Assembly (NCBI RefSeq): GCF_905475395.1
Contig: NC_058342.1
Coordinates: 14,170,640 to 14,234,639, forward strand
Reading direction: 5' to 3'
Length of the DNA stretch: 64,000 bases
Origin: Chrysoperla carnea
Lineage: Eukaryota > Arthropoda > Insecta > Neuroptera > Chrysopidae
Shown: one piece after another, positions 55,601 through 64,000 of the stretch
Layout: every line of letters begins with the position of its first letter
Position numbering within the stretch: position 1 is the first letter of the stretch
The notes under the pieces: model-generated
Databases searched by the model: none
Told to the model about the DNA's origin: nothing
What the model saw: only the letters and a program-made list of their open reading frames with translations
Translations under genes and position numbers: made by a program

Positions 55601-58600
55601 TTTTTGACGTATGCTGTCAGTTGATGAAATACTGCATACTTACTTACGTACGTAACAAAACTATCTAGTATCGAGTAGTAGAACTAATAATATGGGTACG
55701 TTACGTTACGTAAAATGTGATGTTATGAACGATTTTGTATCCAAAAAAAAATTAGAAAAGTTAATATTGAATCTCAATGTACTTGACAAAACTATTTTCT
55801 TTATTTTATTATTTTTTATTGCATTTAATAAGAACAAAGTTTAAATTAAAACACGCGGGTCTCATTTTACTTACCCTGCATCTACTTGAAAAGAGCTGAT
55901 CTTCAATCGGCTGAAAAGGAGCTCCGAAATCCAGCCCTGCTTTCAAAAACTACAAATTACACATTCGAATGAGTTGTAGATTATCCCAACGATTTTTCTT
56001 TGGCATACAGCTGTTTGAAATTTTGACATTTTTTACAGACATCCAACATCATGTGCCTCAATTGCCGAATTAATGTCCGTACTATTCTTTCATACCATGA
56101 GATACAAAATTTCAGCACCACGTGATGCATCCAGCGACCGTTTCATTCTATCCAAAGGTCATGCTGCACCAATTTTATACGCTGCCTGGGCCGAAGCAGG
56201 GTTATTCCCAACCAGCGAACTATTAAACCTACGTAAAATCGACTCAGATTTAGAAGGACATCCTACACCTCGTTTAAATTTCATCGATGTTGGTACTGGT
56301 TCCTTGGGTCAAGGACTTGCCGTCGCTTGCGGTATGGCATACGTCGGTAAATACTACGACAAAGCTAACTACCGTGTCTACTGTATTGTTGGAGACGGTG
56401 AAGCTGCGGAAGGTTCAATTTGGGAATCATTACACTTCGCAAGCCATTATAATTTGGATAACTTAGTCGTATGTTTTGATGTTAACCGTTTGGGTCAATC
56501 TGAACCCACATCCTTACAACATAAAATGGATGTTTACCGCAAACGTTTAGAATCATTTGGATTTAACGCCCTAGTTGTCGATGGTCACGACGTTGAAGAT
56601 CTCTGCAAAGCATTCCATAACGCTTCCACAACCAAAGATAAACCTACAGCAGTTATTGCCAAAACATACAAAGGTAAAAACTTCCCAAATATTGAGGATT
56701 TGGAAAATTGGCATGGTAAGCCACTTGGTGCTGAAGCCGACCGTGTCATACAACACTTAACTGGCCTAATTAAGAACAAGGGACCTTTACAAATTCATCC
56801 ACAAAAACCAATCAACGATGATGCTCCACCGGTCGATATTTCCAACATTACATTGTCATCCCCACCAAATTACAAAGCTGGTGAACAAGTAGCAACTCGT
56901 TTAGCTTATGGTACAGCTATCCAAAAGCTTGCTGAAAATAACGCTCGAGTGATTGCTCTCGATGGTGACACCAAGAACTCAACCTACTCCGAAAAAATCA
57001 AGAAAGTTGATCCAGCACGATACATTGAATGTTTCATCGCCGAACAAAATTTGGTTGGAGTTGCAATTGGAGCAGCTTGTCGTGATCGTACAGTTGCATT
57101 TGTATCAACTTTCGCAACATTCTTTACAAGAGCCTTCGATCAGATTCGTATGGGTGCTATTTCACAAACCAATGTTAACTTTGTTGGATCTCATTGTGGT
57201 GTGAGCATTGGAGAAGATGGTCCAAGTCAAATGGGCTTGGAAGATATTGCCATGTTCCGTACAATTCCAGGAAGTACTGTCTTCTATCCAAGTGATGCTG
57301 TGAGCACAGAACGTGCCGTCGAATTGGCTGCAAATACCAAAGGAGTTTGTTTCATTCGTACATCAAGACCCAACACACTTAATGTGTATCCAAACAATGA
57401 GAAATTCGAAATTGGTAAAGCAAAAATTATAAAACAATCTGCCAAAGATCAAGTACTTATTATTGGAGCTGGTATCACTTTACATGAAGGTTTGAGTGCA
57501 GCTGCTACACTTGCCAAAGCTGGTATTAACGCTCGTGTTATGGACCCCTTCACAATTAAACCATTAGATGTTAATGCTGTCATCCAAAATGCCAAAGCTT
57601 GTGGAGGTCGTGTTATCACTGTTGAAGATCATTACGAACAAGGTATGTGCAAAACAATTTTAATACAAATTTAAAGAATCGCTGTGTCCAAAAATCCCTT
57701 TTTTAACGACGAAAGTTCAAACTAAATCCCGTTTATAACAACATTAGATAAAGCAACATATCGGTTATAGCGCAAAACCATTTCTTTTGAGAAGAATAAT
57801 TTTTAATGAAAAAGTCATTAAATTAGCTTTTAGAGACATTTTCCTCGGGAAGATAATTTTTTCAGAAAGACAAAATTGATACATCGCTTATACTGACGAT
57901 CGGATAAAGCGATTATAACTTTATTTCTTTTCAATATCAATTCAACCGGTTTTTTGATAACCAAAAACTGTGCATTTTCATAAGAATGAATTTTTTGTAA
58001 CTTCGAGATGAACTATGTCTCAAAGTTATTGAAATAAATACCACAATACTCGAAATAAAACTGTATATTAAGAAATTCTATTCAAAAAATATAATTAAAA
58101 AACATAAAACAACTTACATTTCGCCAAATATCGATAATTCGATTGCAACAAAACCATCGTTAGTTGCTAAATTTATTCATATAACACATTACAAACATTA
58201 GCGCCTGCGTTGCAATCGAAATCTCGATATTTGGCAAAATGTAAGTCGGTTGTATGTTTTTTAATTATATTTATTAAAAATAAAATCTCTGAATATACAA
58301 TTTTATTGCGAGTATCGTGGTATTTATTTCAATAACTATGTGAATTTTTATTACATAGAGCGCCTTAATTTTCAAATTAAGGGAATTGCTAAACATACAA
58401 CGTTTCATGCAAAAATTATTCATTTTCGAAGATAAAAATTTTTACTTCAGTAAGAGGTTTTCTCATTGCTAAAAACGAATCTTTCGAAAGGATTTATAAA
58501 AATTGAGACAGTTAAAGATTAAGTTCTTAGAATTTTCTCCCCTTCAGCGAAACGCATAATATCCCTTCAAAGGTGAAGTAAACAATTTTCCTTTATTTTT

Positions 58601-58944
58601 AACAAACCCGTCAAAAGTTAAAAAATTTTGTTTTGAAACCGAATAACTATTCCTTCAAATATTTAACAGTACACACTCTCGACTTCCAATTCATGCTTGT
58701 CTGAATTTTGAAATTAAAAAATTGAAATTTTGAATTACTAATTTTTTTGTTTTATTTTCTAGGTGGTCTTGGTGAAGCTGTGCTATCAGCCTTAGCATTG
58801 GAACCATCCGTTTTCCTTGTGAAGAAATTGGCTGTGCCAACAATACCCCGGTCTGGTCCACCAACAGTACTCCTCGACATGTTTGGAATTTCCGCTAAAC
58901 ATATTGTAAACGCAGCTAACGAATTGTTTAAAATTAAGGCTTAA
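52613..58944 (+). CDS. Transketolase, isoform with first exon 1A
   Basis: Coding exons 52613-52719, 56039-57642 and 58763-58944, total 1893 nt, 630 residues, against about 623 in vertebrate TKT. Introns are GT-AG (donors gggtaagt and aggtatgt). Phases fit: the first junction splits Gly36, the second splits the first Gly of GGLGEA. Transketolase moves two-carbon units between sugar phosphates in the non-oxidative pentose phosphate pathway, using thiamine diphosphate (ThDP) and a divalent metal, in the cytosol. Visible landmarks: His37 (GHPTSC), His77 (SKGHAAP), the ThDP/metal motif GDGE at 154-157 with Asn185, WHGKP at about 260, catalytic Glu371 in FIAEQN, and the C-terminal GGLGEA. The start MANYHKPES matches the vertebrate MESYHKP. 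The frame stays open upstream to an ATG at 52460. No defects seen. Confidence 0.97.
52956..53050 (+). CDS. Transketolase alternative first exon 1B
   Basis: ATG 52956 (context aaccATGa) opens [20 protein letters not shown] and then [11 protein letters not shown], ending in tctgg followed by the donor gtaagttt at 53051. Exon 1A ends with the same ...[16 protein letters not shown] and the same phase, so 1B can splice to 56039 and give a complete 626-residue enzyme. It lies 237 bp downstream of the 1A donor, inside intron 1. Because 1B has its own ATG and no acceptor is needed, it is best read as a second first exon with its own promoter (inference). The two exons must be mutually exclusive, since joining them would put a second start inside the protein. 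Confidence 0.85.
53051..55464. other. Transketolase intron 1, repeat-poor part
   Basis: AT-rich intron. Around 54770-54960 the base composition rises and two overlapping minus-strand frames (54757-54939, 54894-55088) are open, but neither looks like a known protein. No family D copy lies within the whole transketolase gene. Confidence 0.45.
55465..55939. mobile_element. Probable hAT-type MITE in transketolase intron 1
   Basis: The ends caaggccagattaacc and cagggctggatttcgg (reverse complement of the right end) resemble those of the hAT element at 49717. Flanking octamers are ctttacac and ctttcaaa, only partly alike, so the 8-bp duplication is weak. 475 bp, no coding sequence. Confidence 0.5.
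55940..56032 (+). repeat. Family Z fragment next to the exon 2 acceptor
   Basis: tttcaaaaactacaaattac, cattcgaatgagttgtag and ttggcatacagctgtttgaa follow, in order, the family Z sequence at 47055-47145 and 27400-27475. The functional acceptor (tttttacag, 56038) comes directly after it. Confidence 0.55.
57690..57960. repeat. Family W repeat in transketolase intron 2
   Basis: See 25056-25305: acatatcggttatagcgcaa, acatcgcttatactgacgat, gataaagcgattataacttt. Confidence 0.55.
58024..58337. mobile_element. MITE with about 115-bp terminal repeats in transketolase intron 2
   Basis: agttattgaaataaatacca + caatactcgaaataaaactg, continuing to acttacatttcgccaaatat + cgataattcgattgcaac, is mirrored from 58337 back to about 58205. 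The loop is under 80 bp. No clear target duplication. Related fragments at 26818 and 34480. Confidence 0.9.
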
Positions 58945-59019
58945 AAAAAAAAAATCAATATTTCAGAGCATTCCAAAACAAAAATGCACAAATTTTTTTT
59001 GAGAATCATTCCATAATTT

Positions 59020-59025
59020 AATAAA
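59020..59025 (+). promoter_or_regulatory. Transketolase poly(A) signal AATAAA
   Basis: A canonical AATAAA lies 76 nt past the stop codon, in the expected place for a short 3' UTR. Confidence 0.55.
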
Positions 59026-59437
59026 TTGTTACAGAAGTTTTTTGTTTTAAAGAAATAATTTTATAAAAAATTTTTATTTTATGTATAGAATTTATATAAA
59101 AATGTTTTTAGGAATGTTTGCGTTGGCAAACATGTAAAAGTCTATCGTTCCGAATTTAAAATATGTTACTATGAATTAAAAAAAAAATATTTTTCACAAA
59201 ATTAAAAAGTAATTTTCTAATTATAATTGAAATTGAAATTTTTTCGTTTTATTTTCCAGTCCGTTCCAGTTTACCCTTTCGACTGTAAATTTACGATAAT
59301 AATTCTTTCTCGTGAGGATTGGAGATGAACCTAGTGTCTATTAACCTGTTCCTAAGCCGTACCTATCTTTACACAAATAGTTATTCAAGCAGAAATCTTC
59401 TTTCTGCTAACAGATGCTTAGATCTGTAACACGAAGG
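59026..59437. other. Region downstream of transketolase
   Basis: Nothing recognised. Confidence 0.4.
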
Positions 59438-59512
59438 GAGCGGAGCATTTCTCAGACAGTAGAGCAACACTTCGGGTTCTTGAAATTTCAAGATTCAAAT
59501 CGCGGGTTTTCT
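59438..59512 (+). ncRNA. tRNA-like sequence, possible SINE head
   Basis: ctcagacagtagagcaacac resembles a tRNA D-arm/A box (CTCAG...GGTAGAGCA). About 45 bases later agattcaaatcgcgggt resembles the T-arm/B box (GGTTCAAATCC). The middle (gttcttgaaatttc) could be an anticodon arm. Base pairing in the acceptor stem is poor, so this is not a working tRNA gene; a tRNA-derived SINE or tRNA pseudogene is the best reading. Confidence 0.35.
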
Positions 59513-60137
59513 ATAACTTCCTCGAGATATTTAACCACATGGTATTGAATAACATTGTCAGATTGAATACTGGACCACTCTTTTCTTGTCTCTCCCATAG
59601 CAAGATGCTCTATAATTTGCCGAATCAAAGACAAGGTATGACAAGCCCACTTTCATCAGTGGGATTTTGCGTAAGGCATGCGATAGGCTAAGCTGTGTAT
59701 AACACACAGCTTAATTATTTGACTGTGTTCGTTAGAAACCAAAGAAGTTATATAATATAGAGGCTAAAAAGCATAGGAAACACAATAAGTGATGACTGCT
59801 AAGAAAGGGACCGTCTTCCCCCTGTCTCGCAGCCTGACAAAGCGCGAATATTAATATTTTGAATTATTGTATAAAAACGTGCAGGTCTGTGGAGTTCATA
59901 GAGGTAATGTAAGATAGACGAAGACAGCTATACGCGTACTTTTTTTAGGTCTTTTTTTATCTATAATGATCAACCGTTAGATGGCCACATTACAGTTCTA
60001 GTATAGTGCAGGCTGAGAGTTTTCATATTAAAAAAGAAATTAACCCGTCCAATTTTCTAATACGATAATTAGGAGAAAAATAGTAGTTTTAAGGACGTAC
60101 GAGCGCCAGGGCAATGATGGATAAAAGGCTTGTTTTT
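59513..60137. other. Spacer
   Basis: Less AT-rich than average. A palindrome aagctgtgtataacacacag+ctt lies at 59692. No coding signal. Confidence 0.4.
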
Positions 60138-60700
60138 TTTATATGAAGTTGGACTAAGTCTAAATCAATTCTGAAAATTTTAGGGGGAAGGGGGTTGCCC
60201 GATTATTTAAATAAATAAATGGCTTCAAAAGTAGACATATTTAACATTGGTTTTATGGTAAAACGTTTTATGGTGGAAATTAAAAAAAAAAAAACTATTT
60301 AATTTAATTTTAAATATTAATAAATTTTTGGAAAAAAAAAACGTTGTGTCCAACTAATAAAGAATGTATGTACGGTAGTGGGGACATAAATTTAAAAAAA
60401 TATATATTTTCAATTTTGATGATGAATTATGTTACAACTTGACAATATAAGACGAAAAGGATGAATGATGAAATTTTTCGATATGTGGAGTAATTTTCAA
60501 AATATCGAAAATTTTGTTTAATTATTTAGTTTTCGATGTTTAGAAAACCAAGGCAGATATCGAAAAATGTTATTCTTATTTTTCGTTTACATTCATGAAG
60601 CTATAACAAAAATCATCAAAGTTGGAAATAAGGTACAAATAATTTCAACCACAAGTCTTAACTTGCCTTGACGCTCGTATTACATTAAGGTTTTGTTAAA
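60138..60700 (+). repeat. Dispersed repeat shared with 21060-21400
   Basis: Same blocks as described there, with an extra internal 200 bp (60205-60440). Confidence 0.7.
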
Positions 60701-61600
60701 AAAAATGAAACAAAACTGAAATATGTTCAAGAAACTTTTTATTAAATATTCACTTAATTTTGTTTTTCATGTCTTAATTATTAATAAAAAGAAAAAAAAA
60801 TTATCAAACAGAAACAATAATTTATTTTTACAAAAAAAGCAACAAATAAATATATTTTGGTAAATTAATAATTAATAATTAAACGGTTGGCAATAATAAT
60901 TAATATTATAAATTAATAAAATTAATATCACAATAATAAAATTTAGCACAAGCAATAGAGAAATAAATTTACTCAAAAATTTAAAGGACTCGCTCAATAT
61001 TTTTTGTTTATAGATAGTTGAAAGTATGTAAAATAACATGTCAATTAGTGATGTGACGAATATTCGTATTATAGAAACAGGAAGAGTCATGTATATAATG
61101 CTTGGGTCCGAAACCGTTGACTCATAAATCCTGGGAAGTGGAGAAGCTGTGAGCTTTCTACGTGACGCCTGTGCTCAACAGAATCCTATAGCTTGATCAA
61201 TGAGGGCACAGAGAACTCCTTGGTCTAGGACTTAGGTGCTAGACTAGTGATAATTTTAATTTAAACTTAGAATTAAAGTAATCTATATTGATAATTTTAA
61301 TTCCGTAAATCGTAATTTAAATTTGAAAATAAAAATCTTGGGGTTTTAAAAAGTAAAACGGCGTGCCATAGTATTTGAACATTGATAAATAATGAATGAA
61401 TAACAAATAACTAGTGTAAAGGAAAAGCGTTTTTTAAAATTTCCATTTCTCAATTTTCCAAGAGCCCTACGTGACAGCAACTTTTACATAACTACTTTTT
61501 CAGTGAATCCCTAAAATTTCTTAGTTTTAAATCTTTATTTCTTGTACTAATTGGAATTACCAAAAATACTTTGCACATAAAACGACTAGAAATTTGTTTT
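60701..61600. other. AT-rich spacer
   Basis: Contains the gacgaatattcg motif at 61054 shared with 32588. No gene seen. Confidence 0.4.
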
Positions 61601-61627
61601 TGTTTTTTTTTAGGTAATAAAATAAAT

Positions 61628-61714
61628 ATGGTGGCTTTAATTAAATCGGTGCACCATAAAACCACAGCTTGGTCCATTGATACCAATATCGGGCCTCATG
61701 TGTGTGAAGAGAGG
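61628..61714 (+). other. Possible short coding exon, unrecognised
   Basis: After a poly(T) tract and AG (61593-61615), an ATG opens MVALIKSVHHKTTAWSIDTN + IGPHVCEER and meets TGA. A GT (gaggtgataaag) lies at the end. The composition is protein-like, but no partner exon was found. Confidence 0.2.
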
Positions 61715-61841
61715 TGATAAAGGTATTAATAGAATTTTTTTATGAGGACTTTGTGACTGTAAATTTTTCATGGACACTTCTATCTAAGATTTTGGAATGA
61801 AATATGAAGCGTAAATTTTTACCGAATAAAATCCAATAAAT

Positions 61842-62496
61842 TTAATTTTGATTTGCACGTAAATCAGTTGTTGTACCTTTACGGCCGCGTGATAGTACAG
61901 CAGTTTTTGGACGTGGAACACCAGTATGAAATTTATTGTGCGGTTTATGCGATAAATAAGGCATGTATACCTGAAAAACAAAGAATTTTCTTATTTAGCT
62001 TTGAAAGTTTTATGATTTCTTATAAAAATAAGGAAGATTTTAAGTTCGCAATAATTACTTAATCCCATGGTGGCCACTGTTTTTACAAAATGAAATTCCT
62101 TGACTTTTCTCTTTTTTCACGAAGGTTCCTGGCATTACCCTGACTTTTCTAGTAGAATTTGAATTCCCTAACATTACTAGGTTTTCCAGATTTCCCAGTA
62201 ATGTGGCCACTATGAATTATTTTCTGTCATCACGATTGGAAAGAAATTAAAATAAGTTCGATCCTAAATGGATTCAGAAATTATAAAAGATCGATATTTT
62301 GAAAAAAAAAAATTTTAAAGTTGTATGAGTTACTCACAGGAAATTCAATATCATAAGCCAACTCATTTCCAAGATTTCGAAATCTTGATTCACGACATTC
62401 TTCATGCTTACGCATGTGGTTACCAGTGTAGGCGACACATTTTAACTGCCATTCCCCAATATCTTCATTCCACTGGGCAAATGACTCGACTTTTTT
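61842..62496 (-). CDS. Last two exons of an unrecognised conserved-looking gene
   Basis: Exon 62496-62338 starts after tttttctag and ends CCT followed by the donor gtgagtaac. Exon 61970-61842 starts after tttgtttttcag and ends at TAA. Both junctions are phase 0, and the first exon begins in frame ([20 protein letters not shown]). The joined 95 residues continue with [20 protein letters not shown] and [11 protein letters not shown], then [20 protein letters not shown] and [20 protein letters not shown]. It is basic and rich in W, H, R and K, with no transmembrane segment. Composition, splice signals and matching phase make it a real gene end. The 5' exons must lie beyond 64000 or were missed. 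I do not know the family. Both exons are overlapped by spurious plus-strand frames. Confidence 0.75.
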
Positions 62497-62499
62497 CTA

Positions 62500-63099
62500 G
62501 AAAAAAATAATTAACTTTAATTGATTGATAAATTCATCTTATTAGTCGAATTTAATCCGAAAATATAGACTTATAAACTGTATCAAAGCACAACGAAGAG
62601 GGATGGGGCATTATAATCAGTTTTACAACTCTTAGAATACGATTAATGGAGTTTTGGTGATGTCTGAAATATATACGTCAACGTAATATTGTAATTTCCG
62701 TCAGATTGTACAGGGGTTACAAAAAATCACTCCAACTAGCGCTAATTCAACACCTATTAACGAAAATCAACTCATTGCGTAATGTTTAGTAGATCTGGGT
62801 CGAGTTAGTACGAGTTGGGGTTGTTTTTGGCCCTTTTTATAGAAGTCAAATTAATAATTTTACTATTTAGTTTACAATCTGGTGAAGATTACAATATAAC
62901 GGTGACATATATATTTATTTGCTTTCCTTCCACATTTGGGAACTTCAGCGAACCCATTTAATTCAAATGAGCTAAAATTGTGTAAGGTTATTTGCTAAGC
63001 AGAACAAGGTCATAAACGCAGGGATTGAGTCTATATATAAGTCTTTTTTTGCGTTTTTAAGGGGACTTTCTCATGGCGAAAAAAAAATCATCTTATATA
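62500..63099. other. Intronic or spacer DNA upstream of the 62-kb exons
   Basis: Searched on the minus strand for another exon ending in a GT donor. None convincing. Confidence 0.4.
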
Positions 63100-63345
63100 T
63101 TATTTCTCTAGCCTGTTTTTTCCTGGGTTCGCGAGATCTTCCTTATTCCTTTATCAAATTTCATAATTAACTCTTCATTTTAAAACTTATCCTGCTGGCT
63201 AATGATAAAAAATAGTTTCACGGTCAAAAAATGTACCGCTTATGAAAAAAAAAGGTAGAAAAATAATATTCAGATTTAATTTTGTTCATTATGTACTTTG
63301 TGTATCATATCTGAAAAATCTGAAAAAAAAGAAGTAAATTAGCAG
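63100..63345. mobile_element. Family V element
   Basis: ttctctagcctgttttttcc, gcgagatcttccttattcct, aaacttatcctgctggctaa, agtttcacggtc, ttcattatgtactttgtgta. A further aacagg/agcctgttttt motif follows at 63360. Confidence 0.7.
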
Positions 63346-64000
63346 TTATATACTGTTTTTCTAGCCTGTTTTTAGCTACGGGTGCAGCACATTAGCCCTT
63401 TTGGATGTTTGTACATGTCTTAAAGTTTATACAAAAATTTGCATGGCACATTTGTTCCATTTTGACCACTGCAGAGAGCGTCATCCAAAAAGCTTGAGCT
63501 TGCGTGACAGTTTGTTACCCTCCTGTAAAATATTTTAAAAAATTTAAACGCGATTTTATTTGTAATACTCAAAACTATATAATAAACCTTTTGAAAATTA
63601 ATTTTTGTTAATTTTATGTTTGGGTTGAATTTACCCCTGTACAAAAAAAAGTAGAGGTAGTTTTTTAACTTTTTAAAAATGTATTGACTAGTTTTTATTT
63701 TAACGAATCAAAAACATTTAGTTTTTAAAAGATGGATCGCGTGTACTACGAAAAAACGCCGTAACAGTTTAAAAAAAGTATTTTCGAGAAAAATGCGTTT
63801 AAAGTATCGTGCGTCGCTTTGAATTGGCTATGTACACTTAACTTTTTTTCTACTTCGAATTTCTTCATACAATTTTAGGAGAGTATTTTTATGATACTAA
63901 GGAACATTTAGAAAGTAAAGAATCCTTAACGCTTTTCGGCCCTCCAACCAATAGCCCCTCTAAATTGAGCCAGAAGAATGTAATTAGAGTAAATGAAGAT
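63346..64000. other. Non-coding stretch to the window end
   Basis: Nothing recognised. Confidence 0.4.

Noticed and set aside
56571..57204. Small frames on both strands inside the large transketolase exon
   Set aside because: Shadows of the real coding frame.
61853..62510. Plus-strand frames of 69 and 61 codons
   Set aside because: They lie over the two minus-strand exons, which have splice signals and matching phase; the plus frames have neither.

Overview
The window is eukaryotic nuclear DNA, very AT-rich. Spliced housekeeping genes sit in a large excess of decayed transposable elements. The animal proteins, a jockey-type LINE remnant, and many short elements carrying GTCC/GTCT microsatellites point to an arthropod, probably an insect. 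I cannot name the species. There are no bacterial operons, CRISPR arrays, rRNA genes or convincing intact tRNA genes.

Genes. Three loci stand out. (1) Adenylate kinase isoenzyme 6 (AK6) lies on the minus strand in three exons between 31358 and 27666; the exons join in frame to 179 residues. (2) Transketolase lies on the plus strand from 52613 to 58944. It has two alternative first coding exons (52613-52719 and 52956-53050) with identical splice phase, then a 1.6-kb exon holding nearly the whole enzyme and a short last exon. (3) The 3' end of an unrecognised minus-strand gene sits at 62496-61842 (two exons joined at phase 0); its upstream exons must lie beyond the window. Everything else that codes is transposon debris: a jockey-type reverse transcriptase end (about 3.3-3.6 kb), two hAT-type transposase fragments (23.3-23.7 and 49.7-50.6 kb), and a DDE-transposon remnant that keeps a complete C4HC3 zinc finger (39.6-40.5 kb).

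Repeats by region. 1-2754 is six copies of a 476/477-bp satellite plus a decayed seventh. 4.0-5.3 kb is a TA-flanked DNA transposon remnant rich in a short CCGGGA-like motif. 6.1-8.6 kb and 11.6-14.2 kb are large foldbacks. Across the whole window at least fifteen copies or fragments of one 0.5-0.7-kb element recur (here called family D). It has a central (GTCY)n microsatellite and resembles the DINE-1/mini-me (Helentron-like) elements of insects. One arm of the 11.6-14.2 kb foldback keeps the empty site of a family D insertion in the other arm, which fixes the element ends. Other families defined from the sequence are Z (over 1 kb, five or six places), V (short foldback ending in an AGCCTG motif, four places), W (tatcggttatag motif, three places), and several single MITEs with clear inverted repeats and target duplications (TA, TTAA, 8 bp).

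Other points. A tightly phased run of six heat-shock-element pentamers (44115-44142), followed by a second looser run, lies in otherwise non-coding DNA. Family D copies share a hydrophobic reading frame of about 36 codons at their 3' end. The splice acceptor of the main transketolase exon lies just downstream of family Z repeat sequence.
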